Assembly (NCBI GenBank): GCA_965206125.1
Contig: CBDBIN010000046.1
Location: forward strand, 1,054,001-1,118,000
Direction of reading: 5' to 3'
DNA length: 64,000 bases
From: CAXWPM01 sp965206125
GTDB taxonomy: Bacteria; Acidobacteriota; Terriglobia; 20CM-2-55-15
The notes under the pieces were generated by a model. It saw nothing but the letters and a program-made list of their open reading frames with translations. It ran no database searches and was not told where the DNA came from. Below, piece by piece: positions 44,551-53,481 of the stretch. A program made the position numbers and the translations under genes. The first letter of the stretch is position 1, and each line of letters starts with the position of its first letter.

Positions 44551-45977
44551 GCATGAAAACCGATCGAAAGAACCCGACGTATTACCTCAGGTGGCTCGCG
44601 GCGTTCAGCGTGGCACTTCTGCTGATGCAGACTCCGGCCTTGCCGGCCGATTGGCCCATGTGGGGCGGAACTCCCGACCGCAACATGGTGTCCGACCAAA
44701 CGGGGCTCCCGACCGAGTGGGACATTGACACCGGGGCCGGCATCAAGTGGGCGGTTGACCTCGGATCCCAGACCTACGGCAACCCGGTCGTCGCCGAAGG
44801 CATGGTCTTCGTAGGCACCAACAACGAAGCGCCGCGCGATGAGAACGTGATCGGCGACAAGGGCATCCTGATGGCATTCCGCGAGTCGGACGGGGAGTTC
44901 CTCTGGCAGATCGCCTCCGACAAGCTGCAGCAGGGCCGCGTCAACGACTGGCCTTTCCAGGGTGTCTGCTCATCGCCGCTCATACAGGACGGAGTGCTCT
45001 ACTACGTCGACAACCGGAGCCAGGTGCTCGCCGTCAATATCCGCGCACGAGATGCCGAGGGGAACCCGATCCCCGAGATAGTTTGGACCTACGACATGAT
45101 GGAAGAGCTCGGGAATCACCCGCACAACATGTCGAACTCGTCTCCGGTGATCTACGGCGACCTGCTCTACATCAACACTTCCAACGGGCAGGACGAAACG
45201 CACGTCAACATCCCGGCGCCGCGTTCGCCGGCCCTCATCGCGCTGAACAAGACGACGGGCGAGTTGGTCTGGGAAGACGCCTCTCCTGGCGAGAGTATCC
45301 TTCATGGCCAGTGGTCCACGCCGACGCTCGCCGAAATCGACGGCGAGATGCAGGTTGTTCACGCGCAAGGCGACGGATGGGTCCGCGGGTTCGATGCGAT
45401 AACCGGTGAAAAGCTCTGGGAATTCGATTCGAACCCGAAGGATTCCGTATGGCCCAGGACGCGCAACGAACTGATCTCGACCCCGGTGGTCTACGAAGGC
45501 CTGATCTATGTCGCGAACGGCCAGGACCCGGAACACGGTGAGGGTGTCGGACATCTCTACGCAATCGACCCGACGATGCGAGGCGATATCACCGAGAGCG
45601 GTATGGTGTGGCACTACGAAGATATCCGCCGCGCGATCTCAACACCATCAATCCAGGATGGCATCGTCTACATCCCGGACTTCAGCGGCTTCGTTCACGC
45701 GGTGGACGCCTACACGGGCGAGCAGATCTGGAAGTACGACACGCTCGCCGCGATGTGGGGCTCAACCCTGCTGGCCGACGGCAAGCTCTACTTCGGCGAT
45801 GAAGACGGGGACGTGGTCATCATGGAAGCAGGCAGAGAGATGAACGTCATCGCCGAGACCAACATGGGAAGCTCGGTGTACTCGACACCGGTGCCCTCGA
45901 ACGGGGTCCTTTACATCGGCACGCGCAACATGCTCTACGCCGTCAATGGGACCGCGGGAACGGATGCAGGCCGTTGA
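44547..45977 (+). CDS. PQQ-like beta-propeller protein 5
   Basis: The product is 476 residues with a signal segment (LRWLAAFSVALLLMQTPALP) and the start DWPMWGGTPDRNMVSDQTGLPTEWD typical of a PQQ-like subgroup. Blades include AFRESDGEFLWQI, GFDAITGEKLWEFD and AVDAYTGEQIWKYD. ATG 44547 overlaps the preceding stop; ATG 44553 is also possible. The 3' end overlaps the Fe-alcohol dehydrogenase start by 14 bases, so propellers 4 and 5, the dehydrogenase and propeller 6 form one coupled operon. A periplasmic location is likely. Confidence 0.86.
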   Translation: MSMKTDRKNPTYYLRWLAAFSVALLLMQTPALPADWPMWGGTPDRNMVSDQTGLPTEWDIDTGAGIKWAVDLGSQTYGNPVVAEGMVFVGTNNEAPRDENVIGDKGILMAFRESDGEFLWQIASDKLQQGRVNDWPFQGVCSSPLIQDGVLYYVDNRSQVLAVNIRARDAEGNPIPEIVWTYDMMEELGNHPHNMSNSSPVIYGDLLYINTSNGQDETHVNIPAPRSPALIALNKTTGELVWEDASPGESILHGQWSTPTLAEIDGEMQVVHAQGDGWVRGFDAITGEKLWEFDSNPKDSVWPRTRNELISTPVVYEGLIYVANGQDPEHGEGVGHLYAIDPTMRGDITESGMVWHYEDIRRAISTPSIQDGIVYIPDFSGFVHAVDAYTGEQIWKYDTLAAMWGSTLLADGKLYFGDEDGDVVIMEAGREMNVIAETNMGSSVYSTPVPSNGVLYIGTRNMLYAVNGTAGTDAGR

Positions 45978-47106
45978 CGTTCAGCTCCGGACACGCGCGT
46001 TGTTCGGGCCGGGCATCATCGATCGCGTAGGCGCCGTTGCGCGTGAACTCGGTTTTCGCAAGACACTCCTGATCTCCGATCCCGGAATCGTCGCCACAGG
46101 CCATTTCGAACGCGCCGCCGGCCTGATCCGTAACGAGGGCATCGAGGTCGTCGGCTTCCACGACTTCGGGGAAAATCCAGACACGGATGCGATCGACGGG
46201 GGCCGGCGGTTTGCCGCCTCCCGGGGCTTTGATTCCCTGATCGGTCTTGGCGGCGGCAGCTCCATGGACTGCGCCAAGGGCATCAACTTCCTGTTGACCA
46301 ACGGTGGGACGATGTCCGACTACTGGGGCCACGGCAAGGCCTCCCTCCCCATGCTTCCGATGATCGGCGTTCCCACGACTGCGGGCACCGGAAGCGAGGC
46401 GCAAAGCTATGCGCTGATATCCGACGCGGACACGCACGTCAAGATGGCGTGCGGTGACCCGAAGGCGGCATTCCATACCGCCATACTCGATGCGGAGCTC
46501 ACCGTGACGCAGCCGGCCCTCGTACGGGCGCGCGCGGGCTACGACGCGATCTCGCACGCCGTTGAAACCTGGGTCACGACGAAATGCAACGACGCTTCGG
46601 CCGGCTTCTCCCGCGAGGCGGCAACCCTGCTGTTCGGGGCCTTCGAGCGTGTTCTCGAACACCCCGAAGACGTCGATGCCAACGGCCGGATGCTGCTGGG
46701 CGCCTTCTACGCCGGCGCGGCGATCGAGCATTCGATGCTGGGGGCGGCGCACGCGTGTGCGAATCCGCTCACGATTCGGCACAACACCGAGCACGGTGTC
46801 GCCGTCGCACACATGCTGGCGCATGTCGTCCGTTGGAACGGAAATGAATGCAGTGCCGAGTATGCGGCGCTGGGAGAAGTGGCCGGACTCGACCCGAACG
46901 TCGAGGGTGCAGCCGAGGCGCTCGCCTGCCGACTGGAAGCGCTCGCGGCCACCGCGGGCCTGTCGACAAGGCTTCGCGACGTTGGCGTCCCGCGAGCGGA
47001 ACTCCCGGCGCTTGCAGAGGACGCCGCAAAGCAATGGACCGGGAAGTTCAACCCCCGCCCCTTCGACGCCGAAGGGGCCATGGAGATATACGAGTGCGCT
47101 TACTGA
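45964..47106 (+). CDS. Iron-containing alcohol dehydrogenase
   Basis: The product is 380 residues from ATG 45964 (ATG 45946 is less likely as it only adds GPRER-type residues). The NAD-binding GLGGGSSMDCAKG, the PTTAGTGSEAQ motif and the metal ligands Asp in AILDAELT, His in DAISHAVETW, His in GAAHACANPLT and the HGVAVAHML segment are all present. It oxidises an alcohol or reduces an aldehyde in the cytoplasm. It is the only cytoplasmic enzyme in a run of exported propellers, which suggests that it acts on a product imported or released by the others. Both ends overlap neighbours. Confidence 0.93.
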   Translation: MQAVDVQLRTRALFGPGIIDRVGAVARELGFRKTLLISDPGIVATGHFERAAGLIRNEGIEVVGFHDFGENPDTDAIDGGRRFAASRGFDSLIGLGGGSSMDCAKGINFLLTNGGTMSDYWGHGKASLPMLPMIGVPTTAGTGSEAQSYALISDADTHVKMACGDPKAAFHTAILDAELTVTQPALVRARAGYDAISHAVETWVTTKCNDASAGFSREAATLLFGAFERVLEHPEDVDANGRMLLGAFYAGAAIEHSMLGAAHACANPLTIRHNTEHGVAVAHMLAHVVRWNGNECSAEYAALGEVAGLDPNVEGAAEALACRLEALAATAGLSTRLRDVGVPRAELPALAEDAAKQWTGKFNPRPFDAEGAMEIYECAY

Positions 47107-48203
47107 TCGCTGTGGTCTTGTCGGCCACCGTCGTCGCGAGCCCCACGCCCCAGGATACCGCCGCCGGTGCGGACTCGTGGCCCCACTTTCGAGGCAGCCG
47201 GCATCTGACGGGTGTGTCTACCTCTGAGGTCTCGACCGAGTTGAGCCTGGTGTGGGAATTCGACGCGGGAGAGATGATCGATTCCTCGGCTGCAATTGTA
47301 GACGGCACAGTGTACGTGGGTTCTCAGGCCGGTGAGCTGCACGCGGTGGATCTGGCGACCGGAGAGCCCGTCTGGAAGTATACGACGGTCGATCCCATCG
47401 GCGAGTCCTCTCCAGCGGTGTTCGGAGGGGTCGTCTACATCGGAGACCTCGGTGGGAGGGTGCACGCGGTCGACGCCGCCACGGGCGAGAGGATCTGGAT
47501 CTTCGAGACCGAGAGCGAGATCAAGGCCTCTCCCGTGGTCGAAGACGGCAAGGTATTGATCGGCTCCTACGACCTGTATCTCTACGCCATCGACGCCGCC
47601 ACAGGAGAACTGGCATGGAAGGTTCCGACTGACGGCCCGGTGCATGCCACAGTCGTCGTCCGTGACGGGGTCGTCTACAGCACCGGCTGCGATGGTTTTC
47701 TTCGCGCCCTCCGGATCGAGGACGGCACGGAAGTGTTCAGCTTCGATGCGGGAGCGTACACCGGAGCGTCGCCCGCGCTCGAAGGAGACCGTCTGTACTT
47801 CGGAACGTTCGCCAACGAAGTGCTTGCGGTCGACATCTCCGAGCGTCGCACCATCTGGCAGTTCCTGCCCAGGCGGCAGTTCCCGTTCTACTCCTCTCCG
47901 GCGATTGCAGATGGACGGGTCGTCGTCGGGGGACGGGATAAGGTCGTTCACGCCCTGGACACCGAAACCGGCGAGTCCGCATGGACGTTCGAAGCGCGCT
48001 CGCGTGTCGATTCCTCTCCCGCGATCTCGGGAGGACGCGTTTACGTCGGATCGCACGACGGCAGGCTCTACGTGCTGGACCTCGCCAGCGGAGAGAAGCT
48101 GTGGGAGTTCGAAGCCGGCGGCGCGCTCGCGGCCTCACCGGCCATCGCCGACGGTTACGTCGTCATCGGGTCCGCGGACGGACGACTGTACGCGCTTCGT
48201 TAG
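47094..48203 (+). CDS. PQQ-like beta-propeller protein 6 (BamB-like)
   Basis: The real start is GTG 47094, inside the last codons of the dehydrogenase: it gives VRLLIAVVLSATVVASPTPQ, a signal peptide. The frame is open further upstream only as a shadow of the dehydrogenase. The 369-residue product contains about eight regular blades of about 40 residues (AVDLATGEPVWKYTT, AVDAATGERIWIFE, AIDAATGELAWKVPT, ALDTETGESAWTFE, VLDLASGEKLWEFE), more regular than the other propellers here. It could be a BamB-like scaffold or a quinoprotein relative. The DUF5916 barrel gene follows by 16 bases. Confidence 0.87.
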   Translation: MRLLIAVVLSATVVASPTPQDTAAGADSWPHFRGSRHLTGVSTSEVSTELSLVWEFDAGEMIDSSAAIVDGTVYVGSQAGELHAVDLATGEPVWKYTTVDPIGESSPAVFGGVVYIGDLGGRVHAVDAATGERIWIFETESEIKASPVVEDGKVLIGSYDLYLYAIDAATGELAWKVPTDGPVHATVVVRDGVVYSTGCDGFLRALRIEDGTEVFSFDAGAYTGASPALEGDRLYFGTFANEVLAVDISERRTIWQFLPRRQFPFYSSPAIADGRVVVGGRDKVVHALDTETGESAWTFEARSRVDSSPAISGGRVYVGSHDGRLYVLDLASGEKLWEFEAGGALAASPAIADGYVVIGSADGRLYALR

Positions 48204-48219
48204 GGCCGAAGGCTTGCCG

Positions 48220-51060
48220 ATGCTGAACAGATTTTATCCCGTAGCTATGGCGGCAGTCCTGCTTGCATGGCCTACAGAGGCTATTCCCGCAGGTCAGGGG
48301 GGCAGTCAGGCCGGCGAGTCCCCCACGGTCGCCGGGAACCCCATCGACTATGAAACCGCGCGCTTCAGCCGAATCGCCGATGCGGTTCGGATAGACGAAA
48401 GGATCGTCATCGACGGAAAGCTCGATGAAGCGGCGTGGCAGTTGGCCTCACCTGCGGGAAACTTTGTCCAGTTCAACCCCGATCCCGGGATGCCGGCGAC
48501 CGAAGGTACCGACGTGTACTTCCTCTACGATGACGACAACCTCTACGTAGGGGCGATCTGCTACGAGTCGGCTCCCGACGAGATCGTCGTCAACGAACTG
48601 CAGAAGGACTTCGGTTCGACGAACAACGACGGCATCGCCTTCGTGCTCGACACGCTCAACAACCGACGGTCGGGTTTTATCTTCGGGACCAATCCGGCGG
48701 GAGCGCGCTACGACTCGCAGACCGACAACGACGGATCGGCCATGAACGTGAACTGGGACGGGGTCTGGGAAGTGCAGGTAACCGTCGAGGAAGATCGTTG
48801 GATCGCCGAGTTCATGATCCCGTTCAAGACCGTTCGTTTTACGACGGCACGTTCTCAGGAGTGGGGCCTGAACCTGCGACGGCGTGTGCGCCGGAAGAAC
48901 GAGGACAGCCACTGGTCTCCGCTGCCGCGCCCCTACAACGCCACGCGGACTTCGATGGCCGGAACGCTCCAAGGCCTGGAGGATCTGCGTCAGGGGCGAA
49001 ACCTCAAGGTGAAGCCCTTTGCAGTCGGCGGCTTCCGGCAGGTCCGCGACCAGAACACGCTCTCGACCGACCCCGACTATGACGGCGGCCTGGACCTGAA
49101 GTACGGATTGACGCCCTCGCTCACTCTGGATGCCACCTACCGCACGGATTTCTCACAAGTAGAAGTCGACCAGCAGCAGGTCAACCTCACACGGTTCAGC
49201 CTTTTCTTCCCCGAGAAACGCGAGTTCTTCATCGAGAATTCCGGCGTCTTCAGTTTCGGGGAGCCGATTCGCGGACGCGCCGGCGGGGCGGCCAACGTCA
49301 TCCCCTTCTTCAGCCGCCGCATCGGGTTGGCGGGTGCCACGCTGGTGCCGATCGTCGGCGGCGCCCGGGTGACGGGCAAGGTCGGGGGTTACGACGTCGG
49401 CGTCCTGACGATGAAGACCGAGGCTGTAGGATCGCTGCCTTCCAACACATACACAGTTGGTCGGCTCAAGAGAAACTTCGCGCAGAATTCCTGGGTCGGC
49501 GGGCTGTTCACGAATCGCGACTCCACGGCGTCGGGTGACTTCAACCGGGTCTTCGGCGTCGACACTCGCATCCGCCTGTTCAGACAGTGGGAGATCAGTT
49601 CATACCTACTCAAGAGTTCGACGCCGGGGAAGCCGGGTAACGATCAGGCCCGCCAGTTCGAAACCGGTTGGCTCGGAGCGGATTTCACGGTCACGGCTTC
49701 GTACCACGAGACCCAGCAGAATTTCAATCCGGAGGTCGGATTCATCCGTCGCCGGAACACCGAGAAGACATCGGGCGACATGTCGTGGCGACCGCGCCTC
49801 GAAGGCAGCGACCGGGTCCGCAACCTCACCTTCTCGGCGCGCATCGACTACTTCAGCGACAATGCGGGAAAGATCGAGACACGGGACCAGACCCTCGGGG
49901 CCGGCGTGGCCTTCAGCGACGGGGCCAACCTCAACCTTAGCGCCACTCGAACGTTCGATCGACTGGCGGATGACTTTGCCCTGTCGGGCGTCACGATTCC
50001 GGTGGGGGACTACCGGTACGACACCTATTCGGCCACCTTCAGGTCGAATGCCAGCCGGATGATCTCCGGAAACGTGGGGTACGAGTTCGGCGGCTTCTGG
50101 AACGGCAGGAGAGATTCTGAAAGCTTCGGTGTCAGCATCAAGCCGAATCCTCACCTGAACTTCAGCCTGAACTTCAGCCGCAACCACGTGCGGCTGGCAG
50201 ACGGAGAGTTTGACACCAACCTGCTCGGAACACGGATTCTTTACACATTCACTACAAAGGTTCTGCTGAACGCGTTCGTGCAGTACAACACGGACGCCCA
50301 CCAGTTCAGTTCGAACGTCCGCTTCCATATCATCCACCATCCGCTGAGCGATTTCTTCATCGTCTTCAACGAGCAACGGGACTCACAGACGGGGGAGGTT
50401 CTGGACCGCGCCCTGATCCTCAAGCTCACACACCTGTTCAGTTCTGACGAGTATTTCGAGAACGCTGTCGAACAGCTCCCGACCCCGCGCAAGAACCTTC
50501 CTGCCCCATTCCTCATTGTCGGGATAGAACGTATCCCGGAGGTGGCCCTTGGAGGCAGTTTCGCGAGCATCTCGGTCATGGTGGTAACCGAAGTTTTCGT
50601 TACGAAGGGAATGAAGCACACGAACCGAACCGTAGGTGCCGAACTCCTGGCCGACAAAGTCCACCTCGGCGCCCTCCAGGATGCGAGGGACCATCTCGTG
50701 GAGGCCGCCGCGGATGCGGTAGGCGACGTTGGCGGCCGCGTTGCTGAAGGCCTCAACCCGATCCCCCAGCAACTCTCGAAGCCGGGAATGTGCCTCCTCG
50801 GACACGAGAACGGTGTCTTCACCGAACGGGCCGAGTCCGGTGTGTATGTCGATCGCAAACACCCTCTCGGCGGCCCCCAGCCGACGGGCAAGGAAGTCCT
50901 GATAGAGAGCAGCACCCTCTTCCAGATCGTTGCCGCCAAAGAACAGGCCTTCCCGATAGTCGTACTGACCGGTGACAACGGCTTCTTCGAGCATCGGCCG
51001 ACCATGGCGGAGGATCAACCAGGCCGCCCTCGCCGTGAACGTCTCGATCCTCGGCAGTGA
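48220..51060 (+). CDS. DUF5916 outer-membrane barrel protein with CBM9-like domain, missing its stop
   Basis: ATG 48220 starts a signal peptide. A CBM9-like domain follows (DERIVIDGKLDEAAWQLAS, YDDDNLYVGAICYES), then a DUF5916 barrel with FFPEKREFFIENSGVFSFG and alternating strands. The family normally ends with a strand such as LILKLTHLFSF and a stop. Here LILKLTHLFS ends at 50442 but the stop is absent, and the frame runs on for about 205 codons antisense through the neighbouring peptidase gene to 51060. The natural protein would be about 742 residues; the present one is 946, which would bury the terminal barrel signal. A small deletion between convergent genes probably removed both stops. 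Confidence 0.8.
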   Translation: MLNRFYPVAMAAVLLAWPTEAIPAGQGGSQAGESPTVAGNPIDYETARFSRIADAVRIDERIVIDGKLDEAAWQLASPAGNFVQFNPDPGMPATEGTDVYFLYDDDNLYVGAICYESAPDEIVVNELQKDFGSTNNDGIAFVLDTLNNRRSGFIFGTNPAGARYDSQTDNDGSAMNVNWDGVWEVQVTVEEDRWIAEFMIPFKTVRFTTARSQEWGLNLRRRVRRKNEDSHWSPLPRPYNATRTSMAGTLQGLEDLRQGRNLKVKPFAVGGFRQVRDQNTLSTDPDYDGGLDLKYGLTPSLTLDATYRTDFSQVEVDQQQVNLTRFSLFFPEKREFFIENSGVFSFGEPIRGRAGGAANVIPFFSRRIGLAGATLVPIVGGARVTGKVGGYDVGVLTMKTEAVGSLPSNTYTVGRLKRNFAQNSWVGGLFTNRDSTASGDFNRVFGVDTRIRLFRQWEISSYLLKSSTPGKPGNDQARQFETGWLGADFTVTASYHETQQNFNPEVGFIRRRNTEKTSGDMSWRPRLEGSDRVRNLTFSARIDYFSDNAGKIETRDQTLGAGVAFSDGANLNLSATRTFDRLADDFALSGVTIPVGDYRYDTYSATFRSNASRMISGNVGYEFGGFWNGRRDSESFGVSIKPNPHLNFSLNFSRNHVRLADGEFDTNLLGTRILYTFTTKVLLNAFVQYNTDAHQFSSNVRFHIIHHPLSDFFIVFNEQRDSQTGEVLDRALILKLTHLFSSDEYFENAVEQLPTPRKNLPAPFLIVGIERIPEVALGGSFASISVMVVTEVFVTKGMKHTNRTVGAELLADKVHLGALQDARDHLVEAAADAVGDVGGRVAEGLNPIPQQLSKPGMCLLGHENGVFTERAESGVYVDRKHPLGGPQPTGKEVLIESSTLFQIVAAKEQAFPIVVLTGDNGFFEHRPTMAEDQPGRPRRERLDPRQ

Positions 51061-51609
51061 CGTGGGGTTGAGGAAGTCGTAAAGGTCGTCATAGCCCTGG
51101 GGATGTCCTTCGTACTTTTTCCCGGGGGCCAGGAAGTTGCGATTCAGGTCCACGTTGTTCTCATTGAATCGCCGCAGCCAGGCCATGCCGAACGGATTGA
51201 GAACGTGGACGAACACGAGGGCCGTATCGTTCGGAATCGCCGGAAGGTCCTCGAGCAAGCGCAACTGGATCGCCGAACCAGCGAACGCCTCGACGCCGTG
51301 AAGGCCGGAAGAGTGAAGCAGTACCCGCCTTGGAGATTCCGTGCCGAACCAGGCGATGTCGATCGTCAGGTCTTCGCCGGCCGGCCCCCGGGCCGTCAGC
51401 GGAAGCGACTCGAGTCGAGCGCCCTTTGCCACGGCTGCCTGCCGAAACCGATCGCTCGCCGTCCGGTAGTCTCGGGAAAAGTATGGGGACTCGATCATCA
51501 GGTCTCCAGAGGAAGCAAAGCTCCCAGTCATCCACAGTATCAACGCCCCAATAGCGTTCAGGATCAGAACCGCCAAGACCCAACGGCGCAGCCTCTTCAG
51601 ATTAGCCAT
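50383..51609 (-). CDS. DUF2817 zinc carboxypeptidase-like protein, 3' end altered
   Basis: ATG 51609 lies six bases after GGAGG; the frame upstream to 51633 contains that site and is not used. The 408-residue product has an N-terminal membrane span (VLAVLILNAIGALILWMTG) and an M14-like peptidase domain of the DUF2817 type: SGLHGVEAFAGSA with zinc ligands His and Glu, DLNRNF, AIDIHTGLGP with the third ligand His, and FVGQEFGTY. It is anchored with the enzyme outside. The family-like C-terminus ends near LFDSVLEIL at about 50450; the last 20 or so residues are read antisense from the DUF5916 gene. Confidence 0.82.
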   Translation of the reverse strand: MANLKRLRRWVLAVLILNAIGALILWMTGSFASSGDLMIESPYFSRDYRTASDRFRQAAVAKGARLESLPLTARGPAGEDLTIDIAWFGTESPRRVLLHSSGLHGVEAFAGSAIQLRLLEDLPAIPNDTALVFVHVLNPFGMAWLRRFNENNVDLNRNFLAPGKKYEGHPQGYDDLYDFLNPTSLPRIETFTARAAWLILRHGRPMLEEAVVTGQYDYREGLFFGGNDLEEGAALYQDFLARRLGAAERVFAIDIHTGLGPFGEDTVLVSEEAHSRLRELLGDRVEAFSNAAANVAYRIRGGLHEMVPRILEGAEVDFVGQEFGTYGSVRVLHSLRNENFGYHHDRDARETASKGHLRDTFYPDNEEWGRKVLARGRELFDSVLEILVRTEQVCELEDQGAVQNLPRL

Positions 51610-51854
51610 AGCCCACCTCCTTACGCGATTCACGATAACGGGCCGAGCCCTGTTCCCTACGGAAGCTAGGACACTTCCGCTGGTGTCACAGGGTCACCGC
51701 AAGAGAGAAGGTCCAGAGGGCTTTACAGCTCGATGACGGCATTGCGAATCGGCATGCCCGATTGCGTATTGCCGCGTAACAGTCAGTGGTTCAGAGCTCC
51801 TGAATCAGAGCCGAGCCGGTTCGATCGCGAAAGAGTGCGATCTCGATACGAGGT

Positions 51855-53471
51855 TCATTCTGACACCGGCAACGCCGGCAGGAAGCCGGCGACGCCTACG
51901 ACCAGCAGGATGACTCCCGCCGACGCCCAGAAGATAGTGGGTCCTATGGTCGCGAAGAGGACGCCGCCGGCGATCAGCCCTGCGATGCTCGCGATCGCGC
52001 CGAGGCTCCCGGCGAGACCCTGAACCGCTCCCTGGTAGGTATCCCCTGCCGCCTTCGACAAGACAGATAGTGCTGACGGCCACATCAGACCATTCCCCAA
52101 AGCCATCAGCACGACCGCCAGGTACATCCCGGCGTCGGTCGTGGCGTCGAACAGCCGGAACCCGAGGGCGAGAGTGAGGCCTCCGATGACGATCAGCGCC
52201 TTCTCGCTGACAAATCCGGACACTCTTCCGAGAACGGGACCCTGCACGACGACCATCAGCAGACCCATCACAGCAAAAAAGATCCCGGTCTCGGTCAACG
52301 ACCAGCCGAGTGTGCCAACCGCAAAAACGGGAAACGACACGTAGAAGAAGTTGAAGCTGAGCATAACGAGGAAATAGATCGCGAGAAGTGTCGGTACGCT
52401 CGGTATCCCCAGAAGCTCCGACATCGTCAGTTTGGCGGCTGCCTTCATTTCGAAGCAGTCCTTCTGTTCCTGCCCCATGAGCTTACGCATGTTCGTCTGC
52501 TCGGGAGTTCTCGAGAGAACGCAGGGTCGTCGGGATTCCGGTAGTCCGAATGCGATTGCCAGTGTCGCAGCGAGCGAGATTGCCGCGGCCGCAAACACCG
52601 GAGCGACCGCCCCCCAGGCAGTCGCTCCGAGAACGCCAGCCAGGGCAGGGCCCGCCACAAACCCAAAGTTCGATGAGACCGCCATCCTGCCGAAGTTCCG
52701 CGTGCGGTCTTCCTCCTTGCTGACGTCGGCCAGGTACGCGTTGGCTACCGACACGTTCCCACCGGTTGCGCCGTCCAGAGCCCGGGCCAGCACGAGAACC
52801 AGTAACGGAAGCGTAATCAGGAATCGTCCGGTAAGAACCGAATCGACGCTCAGCAGCGACGTCGACGGTAGGGCGAACGCGACAAGAAAGACGAGCCAGG
52901 ATATGAACGTTCCCAGCTGGCTGAGCAACAGTATTCGCTTGCGACCGAAGCGGTCAGACCACCGCCCCAGCACAGGCGCTCCGACGAGCTGGAATGCCGA
53001 GTACGTCGCGCCCACGACGCCATAGGTGAATGCGTTTCCTCCCCAGTCGGTGACCAGGAAGACCAGGAACGGCAGCACGATGCTGAAGCCAAGCGTGCCG
53101 ATGAAATTGACGAACAGGATCGGGAACAGCGAAACGGATGCCGACTCCCTGGGCCGCGCTGATCCATCATCCTTCCACCATTCCGTCCAGGCGCCGGGCA
53201 ATATGACGTTGTCGATGAAGCAGAACCCCCATGGTTGGTCGTCGGCCCAGGGCGCCATGATTGGATGCCGAGATGCCTCGGCGTGCCGACGGGCGTGCTG
53301 GTTGGGGGAGGAGTCGCAACAGCCCAGATGGCCGCACGACATACAGACCCTCAGTTCCACCCAGCCAGACCCGTTCCGAAGGCAATCCTCACACCCCCCA
53401 CCCTCGGGGGACACTCTCCGCACCCGTTCCAGGTGGTTGCAGAGGTGGCTATATCTCGTCTCGAGATCCAT
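51855..53471 (-). CDS. UBP-type zinc finger fused to an MFS transporter
   Basis: The product is 538 residues. Residues 1-85 form a UBP-type zinc finger: Cys11-His13 and the pairs in CEDC, CMSCGHLGCC and the His of HARRHAEASRHP fit the bacterial ZnF-UBP pattern, including the CDSSPNQHA segment. Residues about 115-538 form an MFS permease of 12 spans with APVLGRWSDRFGRKRILL and a large loop near 330-365; it resembles the multidrug/tetracycline-efflux group. There is no frameshift or stop between the parts and a linker of about 25 residues joins them. UBP fingers in eukaryotes bind ubiquitin C-termini; in bacteria the role is unknown, and fusion to a transporter suggests a cytoplasmic sensing domain. 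Confidence 0.85.
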   Translation of the reverse strand: MDLETRYSHLCNHLERVRRVSPEGGGCEDCLRNGSGWVELRVCMSCGHLGCCDSSPNQHARRHAEASRHPIMAPWADDQPWGFCFIDNVILPGAWTEWWKDDGSARPRESASVSLFPILFVNFIGTLGFSIVLPFLVFLVTDWGGNAFTYGVVGATYSAFQLVGAPVLGRWSDRFGRKRILLLSQLGTFISWLVFLVAFALPSTSLLSVDSVLTGRFLITLPLLVLVLARALDGATGGNVSVANAYLADVSKEEDRTRNFGRMAVSSNFGFVAGPALAGVLGATAWGAVAPVFAAAAISLAATLAIAFGLPESRRPCVLSRTPEQTNMRKLMGQEQKDCFEMKAAAKLTMSELLGIPSVPTLLAIYFLVMLSFNFFYVSFPVFAVGTLGWSLTETGIFFAVMGLLMVVVQGPVLGRVSGFVSEKALIVIGGLTLALGFRLFDATTDAGMYLAVVLMALGNGLMWPSALSVLSKAAGDTYQGAVQGLAGSLGAIASIAGLIAGGVLFATIGPTIFWASAGVILLVVGVAGFLPALPVSE

Positions 53472-53481
53472 CGCGTGCCGA

